A stretch of 57,851 bases of DNA from Nitrospira sp. (lineage in GTDB: Bacteria > Nitrospirota > Nitrospiria > Nitrospirales > Nitrospiraceae): the NCBI GenBank assembly GCA_029194675.1, contig JARFXP010000010.1, positions 1-57,851 of the forward strand, given 5' to 3'. A program made the position numbers and the translations under genes. Positions 51,031 to 57,851 of this stretch are shown in pieces. The notes under the pieces are model-generated. The model saw nothing but the letters and a program-made list of their open reading frames with translations, had not been told where the DNA came from and did no database searches. How positions within the stretch are numbered: the stretch's first letter is position 1; the number at the start of each line of letters is the position of its first letter.

Positions 51031-51611
51031 GGTCCAGATTTCCCCTTCTGGGTGCCCGATAGAGTGAACGTCTGTGCCAACTTCCACGGTTCTGGAGTTG
51101 CCTGACGGTAGGATGGAAAGTGATGGCGGAGGGGTCTCAATCTTCAACAAAGCTAAGTCCGCTATCTCATCAACCGTTTCCACTGTAGCTCTTCGGGCAA
51201 GATCCTTCGTCAAGTCCTGCCCATTGCGAGGCTTAAAGACTACCGCCACGGTCGAATATGGTCAACCACATGATGGTTCGTAATGACGTGCCCCGATTTA
51301 TCTATAACGACCCCACTGCCCATACTGTCTTTCGTCAAAACTAAGACAACTGCAGGGGCGCATTCACGAAAAAGCCTCTGCTCTTTCTCGCCCCGTGTGC
51401 TCTTTAGGATTAAGTCTTATTCAAGATTCTCAAAAACTGGCGAGAGCCTATGAAGAAGCGAAGCATCGGGGACCCGACGCAGACTATTGGCATAACTTTC
51501 AACATTTGCGCCGCTTGAGGTGGCAGGCGCCAAGTCCTGAGCTGCTACCAAACCGGACGGCAAAAGAATCGCGAGTTGAACGAGAAGCGCAAAGGCAAAC
51601 AACTGTGCCAT
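51031..51611 (-). pseudogene. trypsin-like (HtrA-type) serine protease, broken
   Basis: ATG 51611 has aggagg at a good distance and begins a signal peptide (LFAFALLVQLAILLPSGLVA). After an in-frame TAA at 51417 the same frame continues with ECAPAVVLVLTKDSMGSGVV and HVITNHHVVDHIR, which carries the catalytic His. A frameshift near 51262 leads to EIADLALLKIETPPPSLSI (catalytic Asp) and GNSRTVEVGTDVHSIGHPEG. The IS3 element removes the part with the catalytic Ser. Three lesions thus inactivate the gene. Confidence 0.8.
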
Positions 51612-51699
51612 CACAACGCCCTCCTATAACTGGGACTTCAGCATTGCATGAGAGCCATAGAGCGCTCGTCATTGCGGGTTCGTTGGAAAACGGAGAGGG

Positions 51700-52846
51700 T
51701 AGTGTAGTGTCCCATAATTGTATAGACAGTATGGTCCAGTGGTGGTCGACTGCCGGACCATGAGATCCCTTAAGCCGGCGTTGAGTGAGATGGACCGGGC
51801 CACGTTGGAGCGAATGAGTCGGAAGGGTAAGGCAGCACAGCGAGACATTCTGCGGGCGCGGATCATCCTTCTGACTGCGGCGGGCGGGTCGGATCTGGCG
51901 GTCGCCGAGCAGTTGCGGATCAACCGCTACACGGTGCGGTTGTGGCGGCAGCGGTTCGCCGAGCAGGGGCTGGCCGGGCTCACCTACACCCCAGGCCGGG
52001 GCCGCAAACCGGTGCTCAACGACAGCGTGACGGAGTTGATTCTGACCGGGGCCGTTCACCCCCCGCCCCATCGCCAGCGCTGGAGTTGCCGGTCGATGGC
52101 TGCGGCCCACCAGGTTTCCAAGAGCACGGTCCAACGGCTCTGGTCAAAGAACGACATCAAGCCGCACCTGACACGGACCTTTAAGATCTCCAACGATCCG
52201 CGGTTCGAAGAAAAGTTCTGGGATGTGATTGGCCTGTACCTTAATCCGCCGGACAGGGCGCTGGTCCTCTGCTGCGACGAAAAGAGTCAGTGCCAGGCGA
52301 TCGAGCGCACCCAGCCCGGCCTCCCACTGGGCGTGGGGCACATCAAGACCACCACCCATGACTATATTCGGCATGGGACGGTGACGCTGTTTGCCGCGCT
52401 CAATTATCTGGAAGGCAAGGTCGTGTCGATGCTCGCGCACAAACACCGACATCAAGAATGGCTGAAGTTTCTCAGGCAGATCGACCGGGAGACTCCCGCA
52501 GGGGTCGCGCTACATCTGATTGCCGACAACTACGCCACGCACACGCATGGAGACGTCCAAAAGTGGTTGGCCAAGCACAAGCGGTTTCACATGCATTTCA
52601 CCCCGACATCGGCGTCGTGGATGAACCTGGTTGAACGCTTTTTTCGGGATCTCACCGTCGATGTCGTGCGAGAAGGCAGTTTCAAGCACGTCAAGGAACT
52701 CTCCCACCAGATTCTGGCCGACCTGGCCGAACGGAACGCTCATCCAACACGCTACGTCTGGAAAGCCGAGGGGGAGGACATCCTCCGCAAGATTCACCGG
52801 GCCAAGCGGGTGCTGACTGTATAGCTATTTGAGAGACGCTACACTA
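51700..52846 (+). mobile_element. IS630-family element
   Basis: The ends read tagtgtag(t/c)gtc inward from both sides (51700 and, inverted, 52846), with further partial matching. IS630 elements duplicate TA, which is present at both ends. The transposase gene is intact. Its right TA is also the left target TA of the next element. Confidence 0.88.
51760..52824 (+). CDS. IS630-family transposase
   Basis: The product is 354 residues from ATG 51760 (the open frame starts at 51718 inside the terminal repeat). It has an N-terminal double helix-turn-helix (DLAVAEQLRINRYTVRLWRQ; AAAHQVSKSTVQRLWSK) and a DDE domain: LVLCCDEKSQCQAIERTQP (first Asp), LHLIADNYATHTHGDVQKWL (second Asp) and FTPTSASWMNLVERFFRDLT with the Glu. 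This is the complete set for the single-ORF IS630 type. Confidence 0.92.
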   Translation: MRSLKPALSEMDRATLERMSRKGKAAQRDILRARIILLTAAGGSDLAVAEQLRINRYTVRLWRQRFAEQGLAGLTYTPGRGRKPVLNDSVTELILTGAVHPPPHRQRWSCRSMAAAHQVSKSTVQRLWSKNDIKPHLTRTFKISNDPRFEEKFWDVIGLYLNPPDRALVLCCDEKSQCQAIERTQPGLPLGVGHIKTTTHDYIRHGTVTLFAALNYLEGKVVSMLAHKHRHQEWLKFLRQIDRETPAGVALHLIADNYATHTHGDVQKWLAKHKRFHMHFTPTSASWMNLVERFFRDLTVDVVREGSFKHVKELSHQILADLAERNAHPTRYVWKAEGEDILRKIHRAKRVLTV

Positions 52847-53704
52847 GGGTCCAAACTCAATTATTGAGTTGATAAGTCATTGATGATCCAATGGTTATGC
52901 GAGCAAAGGGGGTGGCGCATGACCATGAAGAAGGCACAGACGAATAAACAGTTCTGGCTGGACGACCTGCAATGGTCAATCCTTGAAAAACATCTGCCGA
53001 AGAAGCAGCGAGGTCCGACGCGCAAGGACGACCGGCGCATCATCAGCGGCATCATCCATGTGTGGCAATCGGGCTGCCGCTGGCAGGATTGTCCGGCGGA
53101 ATACGGGCCTTCCACAACGGTTTACAACCGCTATCACCGCTGGGCAAAGCGCGGGATATGGGAGGGCATATTCCGCGACCTGACATCCATCGTCGGCACG
53201 CATTACGAGAACAGCATCGATAGCACGATCATCAAGGCGCACCGCTCAGCCAGCGGTAAAAAGGGGGCGGTTCGGAAGCCATCGGTAAAAGCCGTGGCGG
53301 ACGCACGACGAAAATCCACGCCGCAACGGACGAACCAGGCCGCCCGATAGCATTCCTGCTGACGCCGGGGAATGCCTCGGACATCAAGGCTGCGAAGCCG
53401 TTGCTGGAACCTCTCAAAGCTGCCAACCAGCTTCTTGCCGATACAGCGTAGGACAGCGACGATCTGCGGGCGTGGCTGAGAAAACGCAAGACCGAAGCGG
53501 TCATTCCCAACAAGAAAACCCGCAAAAAACCGTCGCCATTCAAAAAGCGCCGCTATCGCCAACGCAACAAGATCGAAAGGATGTTCTGCCGCCTCAAAGA
53601 TGCGCGGCGTATCGCCACACGTTACGATAAATCTGCCAAGACATTCCTCAACGCTATCTGCCTGATGGCCATCGTCTACTGGTGGATTAATTGAGTCTGG
53701 ACCC
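52847..53704 (+). mobile_element. IS5-family (IS427-type) element abutting the IS630 copy
   Basis: Inverted ends gggtcca(a/g)actcaatta at 52847 and, inverted, 53704. TA dinucleotides flank it at 52845-52846 and 53705-53706, so it inserted at the terminal TA of the IS630 element. The transposase gene is broken. Confidence 0.85.
52925..53694 (+). pseudogene. IS5-family transposase, two-frame with nonsense codon
   Basis: The first frame (from ATG 52925: FWLDDLQWSILEKHLPKKQR, DDRRIISGIIHVWQSGCRW, SIDSTIIKAHRSASG) ends at 53350. The second continues GRTTKIHAATDEPGRPIAF, LLTPGNASDIKAAKPLL and, after TAG at 53450-53452 (expected Tyr), DSDDLRAWLRKRK, RNKIERMFCRLKDARRIATRY. IS427-type elements normally use a frameshift between two ORFs, so that change alone may be normal, but the stop codon inactivates it. 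Confidence 0.85.
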
Positions 53705-54037
53705 TAGGATTTGCCCCTAACGAACCTCTCGACGAAGCGCGAATTCAGAAGATCGGGGTGCAAGTACTTGGGGTCAAGTCTTGTTTCATGCATCCGAATA
53801 ATTACGCTCTACCCAGATTCGCGCGGAGTTCCTTAAAGAGTCCGACGAGGCAAGTCGGTAGAACAGTCCGACCAAACACCAGGGGGGTATCTCTGCGCAA
53901 CAATTACGATAATTCGATAAAGAGCGTACGGCACGCGCAAGCTTCTTGGCAAGCAAAGCGGTACTCGAGGAGTGTATCCGGCGGCCCAATGAAGAGCGGC
54001 TTCGCCGGATGAGCCGCCGGCACGAGCGAGCTTGGTT
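53705..54037. other. tRNA-proximal region, duplicated near 46.8-47.0 kb
   Basis: No gene is seen. From about 53905 to 54037 the sequence matches about 46785-47004: the ttatgataatt/ttacgataatt start, agctt(c/g)-rich middle and the hairpin. The copy at 46.8 kb has an additional hairpin (B). Confidence 0.6.
53978..54020. repeat. hairpin repeat, copy C
   Basis: Arms ccggcggc (53978-53985) and gccgccgg (54013-54020). It lies 18 bp beyond the 3' end of the intact tRNA-Arg, exactly where copy B lies relative to the partial tRNA. Confidence 0.75.
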
Positions 54038-54114
54038 TGGTGCCCCCGATACGAATTGAACGTACGACCCGCGGTTTAGGAAACCGCTGCTCTATCCAAC
54101 TGAGCTACGGGGGC
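54038..54114 (-). tRNA. tRNA-Arg (anticodon CCT)
   Basis: A complete 77-nt cloverleaf including an encoded CCA end. Acceptor arms gcccccg/cgggggc; D arm with agctcagttggatagagc; anticodon stem and loop gcggtttcctaaaccgc giving CCT; T arm with gttcaattc. Its 3' half is repeated 7 kb away at 47005-47049. Confidence 0.95.
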
Positions 54115-54122
54115 GTGAGCGT

Positions 54123-54151
54123 AGTTTCAATGGTTTGTAGCTCTCTGTCAA
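54123..54151 (-). promoter_or_regulatory. probable promoter of the tRNA-Arg
   Basis: On the minus strand a perfect TTGACA (54146-54151) is followed 17 bp later by gaaact (54123-54128), which matches three of six -10 bases. Transcription would start just before the tRNA. Confidence 0.5.
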
Positions 54152-54492
54152 CCCCGTTGTTCACTTCCGTCTCAGTTTCAGTTGCCAGTTGGACCGTGAT
54201 GAATAGTTCCCGGCTTGAGAGCCGACGTCAGGGTTCAGATCCCATGGCAATGACAAGTAATCGCACATCCTTGCCGACGTCTTACTCGCGGATGGGACCA
54301 GCGTCAATCGGGAATTGGTGAAAGAGAGTTCCCGCTGGTGGTACCGTAAGTATCTGTGGGAGATACGAGGCTTGAAGCACTAAAGAAGGATGCACGCAAC
54401 GCCAAGAAAGGTTGTGGACCGACTGAAACCCAGTCCCGCCGTTAGGAATGGTGGACGAGTGCAAGGGTAGGTTATCTGCATCTGGAGGTCCT

Positions 54493-54996
54493 ATGCGGTA
54501 CGTGTTGCAGCTGGTAGTCGTGGCTTTGGTCTGGGGGAATATGAAGGTCGTCAAAGCGCTTGATGCGGGGAGCCGGGAATCCTTAAGAGGGATCTCTCGA
54601 TTGGGGGTGGTGGTTGAGGACATCAGTCCCGATGCCTCCGCTGATAGTCTCTCGCAAGATGCGATCCAAACAGCGGCCGAACTGATCCTCTGCTCAAAAG
54701 GCATTCGAGTCTTCACGAACGTAGAAAGAACGCGTTTGGGATCAGTGCCATATCTCTATATCAATATCAACATGCTGAAGGAGGAGCTAGGGTTGTACGT
54801 CTATGCTGTAAACGTGGAACTCAAGCAAGTAGTTGGCTTGTTGTCGATGAAGAGCGCGCAGGCCTGAGGGGCCACCTGGTCTGCAAGTGTTGTTGGGACA
54901 GTGGAGGAAACGAATATGCGCCAAATTATTGCCGATGCGGTCGAGCCTCTGGTCAAAGATTTTGCTCACGATTTCTTGTCGGTCAACCCACGATGA
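54493..54996 (+). pseudogene. small exported protein with frameshift
   Basis: From ATG 54493 the sequence has a hydrophobic leader (LQLVVVALVWGNMKVV), then LGVVVEDISPDASADSLSQD, AELILCSKGIRVFTNV and YLYININMLKEELGLYVYAV. That frame stops at 54867. The expected end (ATWSASVVGTVEETNMRQII, then LVKDFAHDFLSVNPR and stop at 54996) continues in another frame, so one frameshift lies near 54840-54868. Together they give about 167 residues, the size of a widespread uncharacterised periplasmic family. Its function is unknown to me. Confidence 0.65.
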
Positions 54997-55077
54997 AGGG
55001 TGGCCTCTGGTCCTTCGCCCCACGATATCCATGGACACACATTGGGGGCATACTGCCCCTCATTGATGGAGGTGTTC

Positions 55078-55401
55078 ATGGCGAAATCGAAGGTGGAACG
55101 AGGCCGCTTCTCCTCGCGCAAAAAGGTGGATGCCGTGCTGCGAGTGCTGCGCGGTGAAGATCTGGATCTGGTCTCCCTCGAGCGGGGGCTCACGGCAGCA
55201 CGGCTCTCCGAGTGGCGGGACCAGTTCCTTGCCGGTGGCCACGTGAGCCTGAAGAGCCGCACCGCCGATGAGCGGGATGCGGAGGTGGGACGGCTCAAGA
55301 CTCTGGTGGGGGATCTCACCATGCGCTTGGAACTGTCGCGGGAAGCGGTCCAGCGTTTACGGGGTGGCGCCCCTTTGGCCACCGGGAGGTCGACGCGATG
55401 A
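55078..55401 (+). CDS. IS3-type transposase OrfA
   Basis: A 107-residue protein (KSKVERGRFSSRKKVDAVLR, EDLDLVSLERGLTAARLSEW, then a leucine-rich helix LKTLVGDLTMRLELSREAV). It is the DNA-binding half of a two-gene transposase; the stop overlaps OrfB by 4 bp. ATG 55078 is used because the frame upstream to 55000 looks non-coding; ATG 55066 is another option. Confidence 0.75.
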   Translation: MAKSKVERGRFSSRKKVDAVLRVLRGEDLDLVSLERGLTAARLSEWRDQFLAGGHVSLKSRTADERDAEVGRLKTLVGDLTMRLELSREAVQRLRGGAPLATGRSTR

Positions 55402-56224
55402 GCCACACCACGTCGCCTTCTGTCCAGCGTCCGTATGGTGTGGTCCGAGTCTGTCAGGAATGGGGGCTGAGTCGGGCCACATTCTATCACCAGCAACGCC
55501 AGCGCACACGGTCGCCCCTCACCCCCGCCAAGCGGGGGCCAAAGACCGCCTATCCAGATGAGGAGCTTACGAGCGCGATCCGGACGGTCATCACGGCTTC
55601 GCCGGTTCTCGGGGAAGGCCATCGCAAAATCTGGGCGCGCTTGCGGGCGCGCGGCATTCGAGCCTCGAGGCCCCGCGTGCTGCGGCTCATGCGGCAGGCC
55701 GGCCTCTTAGCCCCCAGCCGGGCGCCGCGCGTCTTGGGACCACGGGCCCACGACGGCACGATTACGACCGAGAGCCCGAATCAGATGTGGGGCACCGATG
55801 CGACCAGCACCGTGACGCAGCAGGATGGGCCCGTCACGGTCTTCATCGGCGTGGATCATTGGACGCTCGAAGGGATCGGCCTCCATGCCGCGACTCGGGC
55901 CACGCGCTTCGAGGCGTTGGAGCCGATTCGCCAGGGCGTCGCCAGCAGTTCGGCGCGTTCTCGGCCGGCAGTGCGACGGGCGTGCAGGTGCGGCATGATC
56001 ATGGCAGTCAAGACATGAGTGACGACGTTCAGGCCGAGCTCCGGTTTCTCGGGATGACATCGAGTCCGGCATTCGTGCGAGCCCCGGAAGGCAATGGCGT
56101 CGCGGAATGGTTCATACGGACCCTCAAGGAGCAGGTGCTGTGGGTCCGAACGTTCCAGACGGTCGAAGACCTCCGGCTCGCACTCCACGACTGGCTACGC
56201 GTCTATAATCCTATAAACGGCAGT
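55398..56224 (+). pseudogene. IS3-type transposase OrfB, frameshifted and truncated
   Basis: The first frame has VVRVCQEWGLSRATFYHQQ, RKIWARLRARGIRASRPRVL and QMWGTDATSTVTQQDGPVTV (first Asp). Near 55960 the sense moves to another frame (MSDDVQAELRFLGMTSSPAF, VAEWFIRTLKEQVLWV with the Glu, LRLALHDWLRVYN). It ends abruptly about 25 residues short, where an IS3 element begins 70 bp later. Confidence 0.75.
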
Positions 56225-56334
56225 TGAAGCAGCGGCCTGCTCGGGGATAGCCTGGCTGGCAGCGGATTGGGGGCACATTTCTTCGTACGAAGGGTGACCT
56301 GGGTTGTCAATAGTGGACGCCATGAGTTGCCGCC

Positions 56335-56786
56335 TCACGCCGCCAGCTGTTGACGAGCCCACTGCTGGGCAAACACCCTTCTGCGGTGGGGATATACGTG
56401 ATGTCGGTGACCCAGGTCTCGTTCGGGCGCGTGGCGACAAACGTTTGGGCCAAGACATTCTCCGCCACCGGCAGCGAGTGCTTTGAATCCGTCGTGGTCG
56501 TGAACCAGCGCACCTGTTTGCAACGTAGTCTCAGTTTCTTGCGTAGCCGTTTGATGCGTCCGACCCCAGCGGGGAACCCATCCTCACGCAATTCCGCTTG
56601 GAGACGTTCCGGCCCATAGGTCTGCCGGGTGCGCACATGCGCGGCCTGGATCGCCACTTCTAGGCGCGCGTTCTCCTGAGCGCGCTTCGAGGGACGGCGC
56701 GTGCGCCAGGCATAGTACCCACTTCGGGACACCTCCAGCACCCGACACAACACACTCAGGGGATACTGGGGCCGCAGCGTCCTCAT
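56335..56786 (-). pseudogene. IS3-family transposase OrfB with internal deletion
   Basis: It begins RTLRPQYPLSVLCRVLEVSR and SGYYAWRTRRPSKRAQEN and reaches TWVTDITYIPTAEG with the first catalytic Asp. It then joins, out of frame, the last codons seen in the neighbouring copy (VFAQQWARQQLAA, stop at 56335). The second Asp and the Glu are gone. Confidence 0.82.
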
Positions 56787-57100
56787 GAGCGCGTACCGGG
56801 CAGCTGCGCCTTGGCAAAGTACGCGGTGGCTTTTTTTAAGATGTCGCGCTCCATCCGCGCCTCGGCCAGGTCGCGCTTCAGCCGAGAGACCTCGGCCTCC
56901 AGCTCTGTCACGGGCCGTCGGCTCTCCCCCAGCGTCGCGAGCTGACCGCGCCGGGCTCGACACACCCAGTTCTCGAGCGTCTTGCCCGACATGGCCAGGC
57001 GTCTTGCTACCTCTGGAATCGTCAACTTCTGTTCCAGGACCAGCTGCACCGCTTGCTCACGGAACTCCTTCGTATACTGCTGTCGCGGAACTCGTTCCAT
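56783..57100 (-). CDS. IS3-family transposase OrfA
   Basis: A 105-residue protein with QQYTKEFREQAVQLVLEQKL, the helix-turn-helix IPEVARRLAMSGKTLENWV and a coiled tail LEAEVSRLKRDLAEARMERD. Its stop overlaps the OrfB start by 4 bp (ATGA). Coding sequence is intact. Confidence 0.88.
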   Translation of the reverse strand: MERVPRQQYTKEFREQAVQLVLEQKLTIPEVARRLAMSGKTLENWVCRARRGQLATLGESRRPVTELEAEVSRLKRDLAEARMERDILKKATAYFAKAQLPGTRS

Positions 57101-57160
57101 CTCACACCTCCAGACCTCAGATCATAGGTTGAAGGCGTCCACTTTTTCGAGCCTAGCACA

Positions 57161-57560
57161 GGCGTGGCTGGATGCCTTGCCGAAGGAGGCACGCCCCGCC
57201 ATGTTGCACGGGGACGTGGCCTTTGGCAACGCATCGGTGCTCCGCGCGGCCGAGGCTCGAGATCAGCCGTCTCGCACCAAGCTACGCGTCACGAAGCATG
57301 TGAAGGCCTTCATCAAGACGCTCTTCCGCTCCACTGCGTGGGAGGAGGCGGGGCAAGGTTGGGAAGGGGTCGAAGATACGCTGCGGCTGTCAGGCTGGAG
57401 CCGAACACGGCGGGTCATCGTGCTGCGCCGCCCCCTTACCGGCGAGCTGCTCATGACCGGGACGGACGCCGATCAATCGCGGTTCGACTTCATGGAGAGC
57501 GAGGTGCCGACCAAGCGCTATGAGTATGCCGTGCTGGTCACCTCAACCCGGTCCTGTCAG
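57161..57560 (+). pseudogene. internal fragment of an IS1380-family transposase
   Basis: Reads AWLDALPKEARPAMLHGDVA, FGNASVLRAAEARDQPSRTK, then GWEGVEDTLRLSGWSRTRRV and TKRYEYAVLVTST. These match the middle of IS1380-type transposases. Both ends are missing; the 5' side is cut at the IS3 boundary (57160). It is not the same sequence as the intact element at 16705. Confidence 0.75.
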
Positions 57561-57724
57561 CGGTCATGCAATAATCCCCAGATGCGGTCAGTGAATTCTC
57601 CCCACCCTTATTAAGAAGGAGGAGGGAGATGGAGCTTGACGAGACCAACGAGACAACGATCATGCGGCCCCAGGTGGATCACGCTGGGGAGGCATGCATG
57701 GTGGATGAGGCACGGTGGGCAGAG
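57561..57724. other. short stretch between IS remnants
   Basis: No gene is seen. The part around 57555-57615 (gtcagcggtcatgcaataat then tccccagatgcgg) resembles my recollection of IS21-type ends, with low confidence. Confidence 0.3.
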
Positions 57725-57851
57725 TGACCCCGGTTGTCAATAGTGGACGCCATGAATTGCAGCCTCACGCCGCCAGCTGTTGACGGACCCATTGCTGGAC
57801 AAACGCAGCGGGCGAGCGATTCCCGAGCCGAGAATGCCGCCGCTGACGGTT
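57725..57851 (-). mobile_element. second copy of the IS3-family element, cut by window edge
   Basis: Begins with the same end as the element at 56295 (tgaccccggttg then tcaatagtggacgcc) and continues into OrfB. Only its first 127 bp are in the window. Confidence 0.85.
57765..57851 (-). CDS. IS3-family transposase OrfB, C-terminal end (partial)
   Basis: The last codons of OrfB read RHSRLGNRSPAAFVQQWVRQ and QLAA before the stop at 57765. The rest lies beyond the window. It shows what the intact C-terminus of the neighbouring deleted copy should be. Confidence 0.75.
   Translation of the reverse strand, partial: NRQRRHSRLGNRSPAAFVQQWVRQQLAA

Larger units (their letters stand above)
56295..57160 (-). 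mobile_element. internally deleted IS3-family element
   Basis: Imperfect 27-bp ends (tgacctgggttg... and tgtgctaggctc..., both ending agtggacgcc) bound 866 bp, shorter than the usual 1.2 kb. OrfA is intact; OrfB lost its central catalytic part. The flanks belong to two different IS remnants, so later rearrangement is likely. Confidence 0.8.

Noticed and set aside
57555..57615. Possible IS21-type end
   Set aside because: The resemblance is from memory and short; no IstA or IstB is present.

Overview
The window looks like a chromosome segment of a nitrite-oxidising Nitrospira-type bacterium (Nitrospirota). This is inferred from gene content: LPS/KDO genes, a two-subunit biotin carboxylase, periplasmic cupredoxin-like proteins, a DUF3365 haem protein, and a GlmL-like/DUF6754/Memo operon. 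No rRNA or species marker is present, so the genus is not proven.

Region 1 (1-5360, + strand) is housekeeping: the 3' part of pyrG, then kdsA-kdsD (KDO synthesis for lipopolysaccharide), pgsA and plsY (phospholipid synthesis) and a lipoprotein hydrolase. A large imperfect palindrome separates pyrG from kdsA, and a second REP-like palindrome precedes plsY. Region 2 (5600-8140, mostly - strand) is small accessory DNA: a protein with a HEPN-like R-x4-H motif, a BrnT toxin/antitoxin pair, and two decayed copies of one small gene, one split by a 178-bp insert. Region 3 (8399-16675, + strand) is a tight eight-gene unit behind a near-consensus sigma-70 promoter. It encodes a GlmL/MutL-like ASKHA ATPase, a barrel-sandwich/KOW-like protein, a DUF6754-like membrane protein, three further membrane proteins and a Memo-like protein. 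No glutamate mutase is encoded nearby. This is my best candidate for an undescribed system. An intact IS1380-family element with 19-bp inverted repeats and a 5-bp target duplication sits just after it.

Region 4 (18449-25073, - strand) is redox and carbon metabolism: SthA transhydrogenase, a lipoprotein thiol peroxidase lacking the resolving cysteine, an alpha/beta hydrolase, and the two subunits of a pyruvate (or 2-oxoglutarate) carboxylase. Region 5 holds a 928-aa TIR/NB-ARC-like/TPR protein (probable defence), a frameshifted outer-membrane-like protein, a DUF3365 haem protein, two related cupredoxin proteins and a membrane protein. Region 6 (33280-42095, + strand) encodes a HlyB/HlyD-type exporter, 4-alpha-glucanotransferase and an NtrC-family two-component pair. 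Convergent to it are a lipoprotein, an Lrp-type ligand-binding domain and a PD-(D/E)xK-like protein whose catalytic motif is altered.

Region 7 (about 44.5 kb to the end) is a degraded accessory zone: remnants of IS200/IS605, IS5, IS3 and IS1380 elements, an intact IS630 element abutting an IS5-type element, and pieces of YtxH, staphylococcal-nuclease-like, trypsin-like protease and other genes. A full tRNA-Arg(CCT) at 54038-54114 and a 3'-half copy at 47005-47049 bracket about 7 kb of this material, as expected for an old tRNA-targeted island whose integrase has been lost. A 61-aa His-rich protein (22 His) and a Slp-family lipoprotein lie just outside it.
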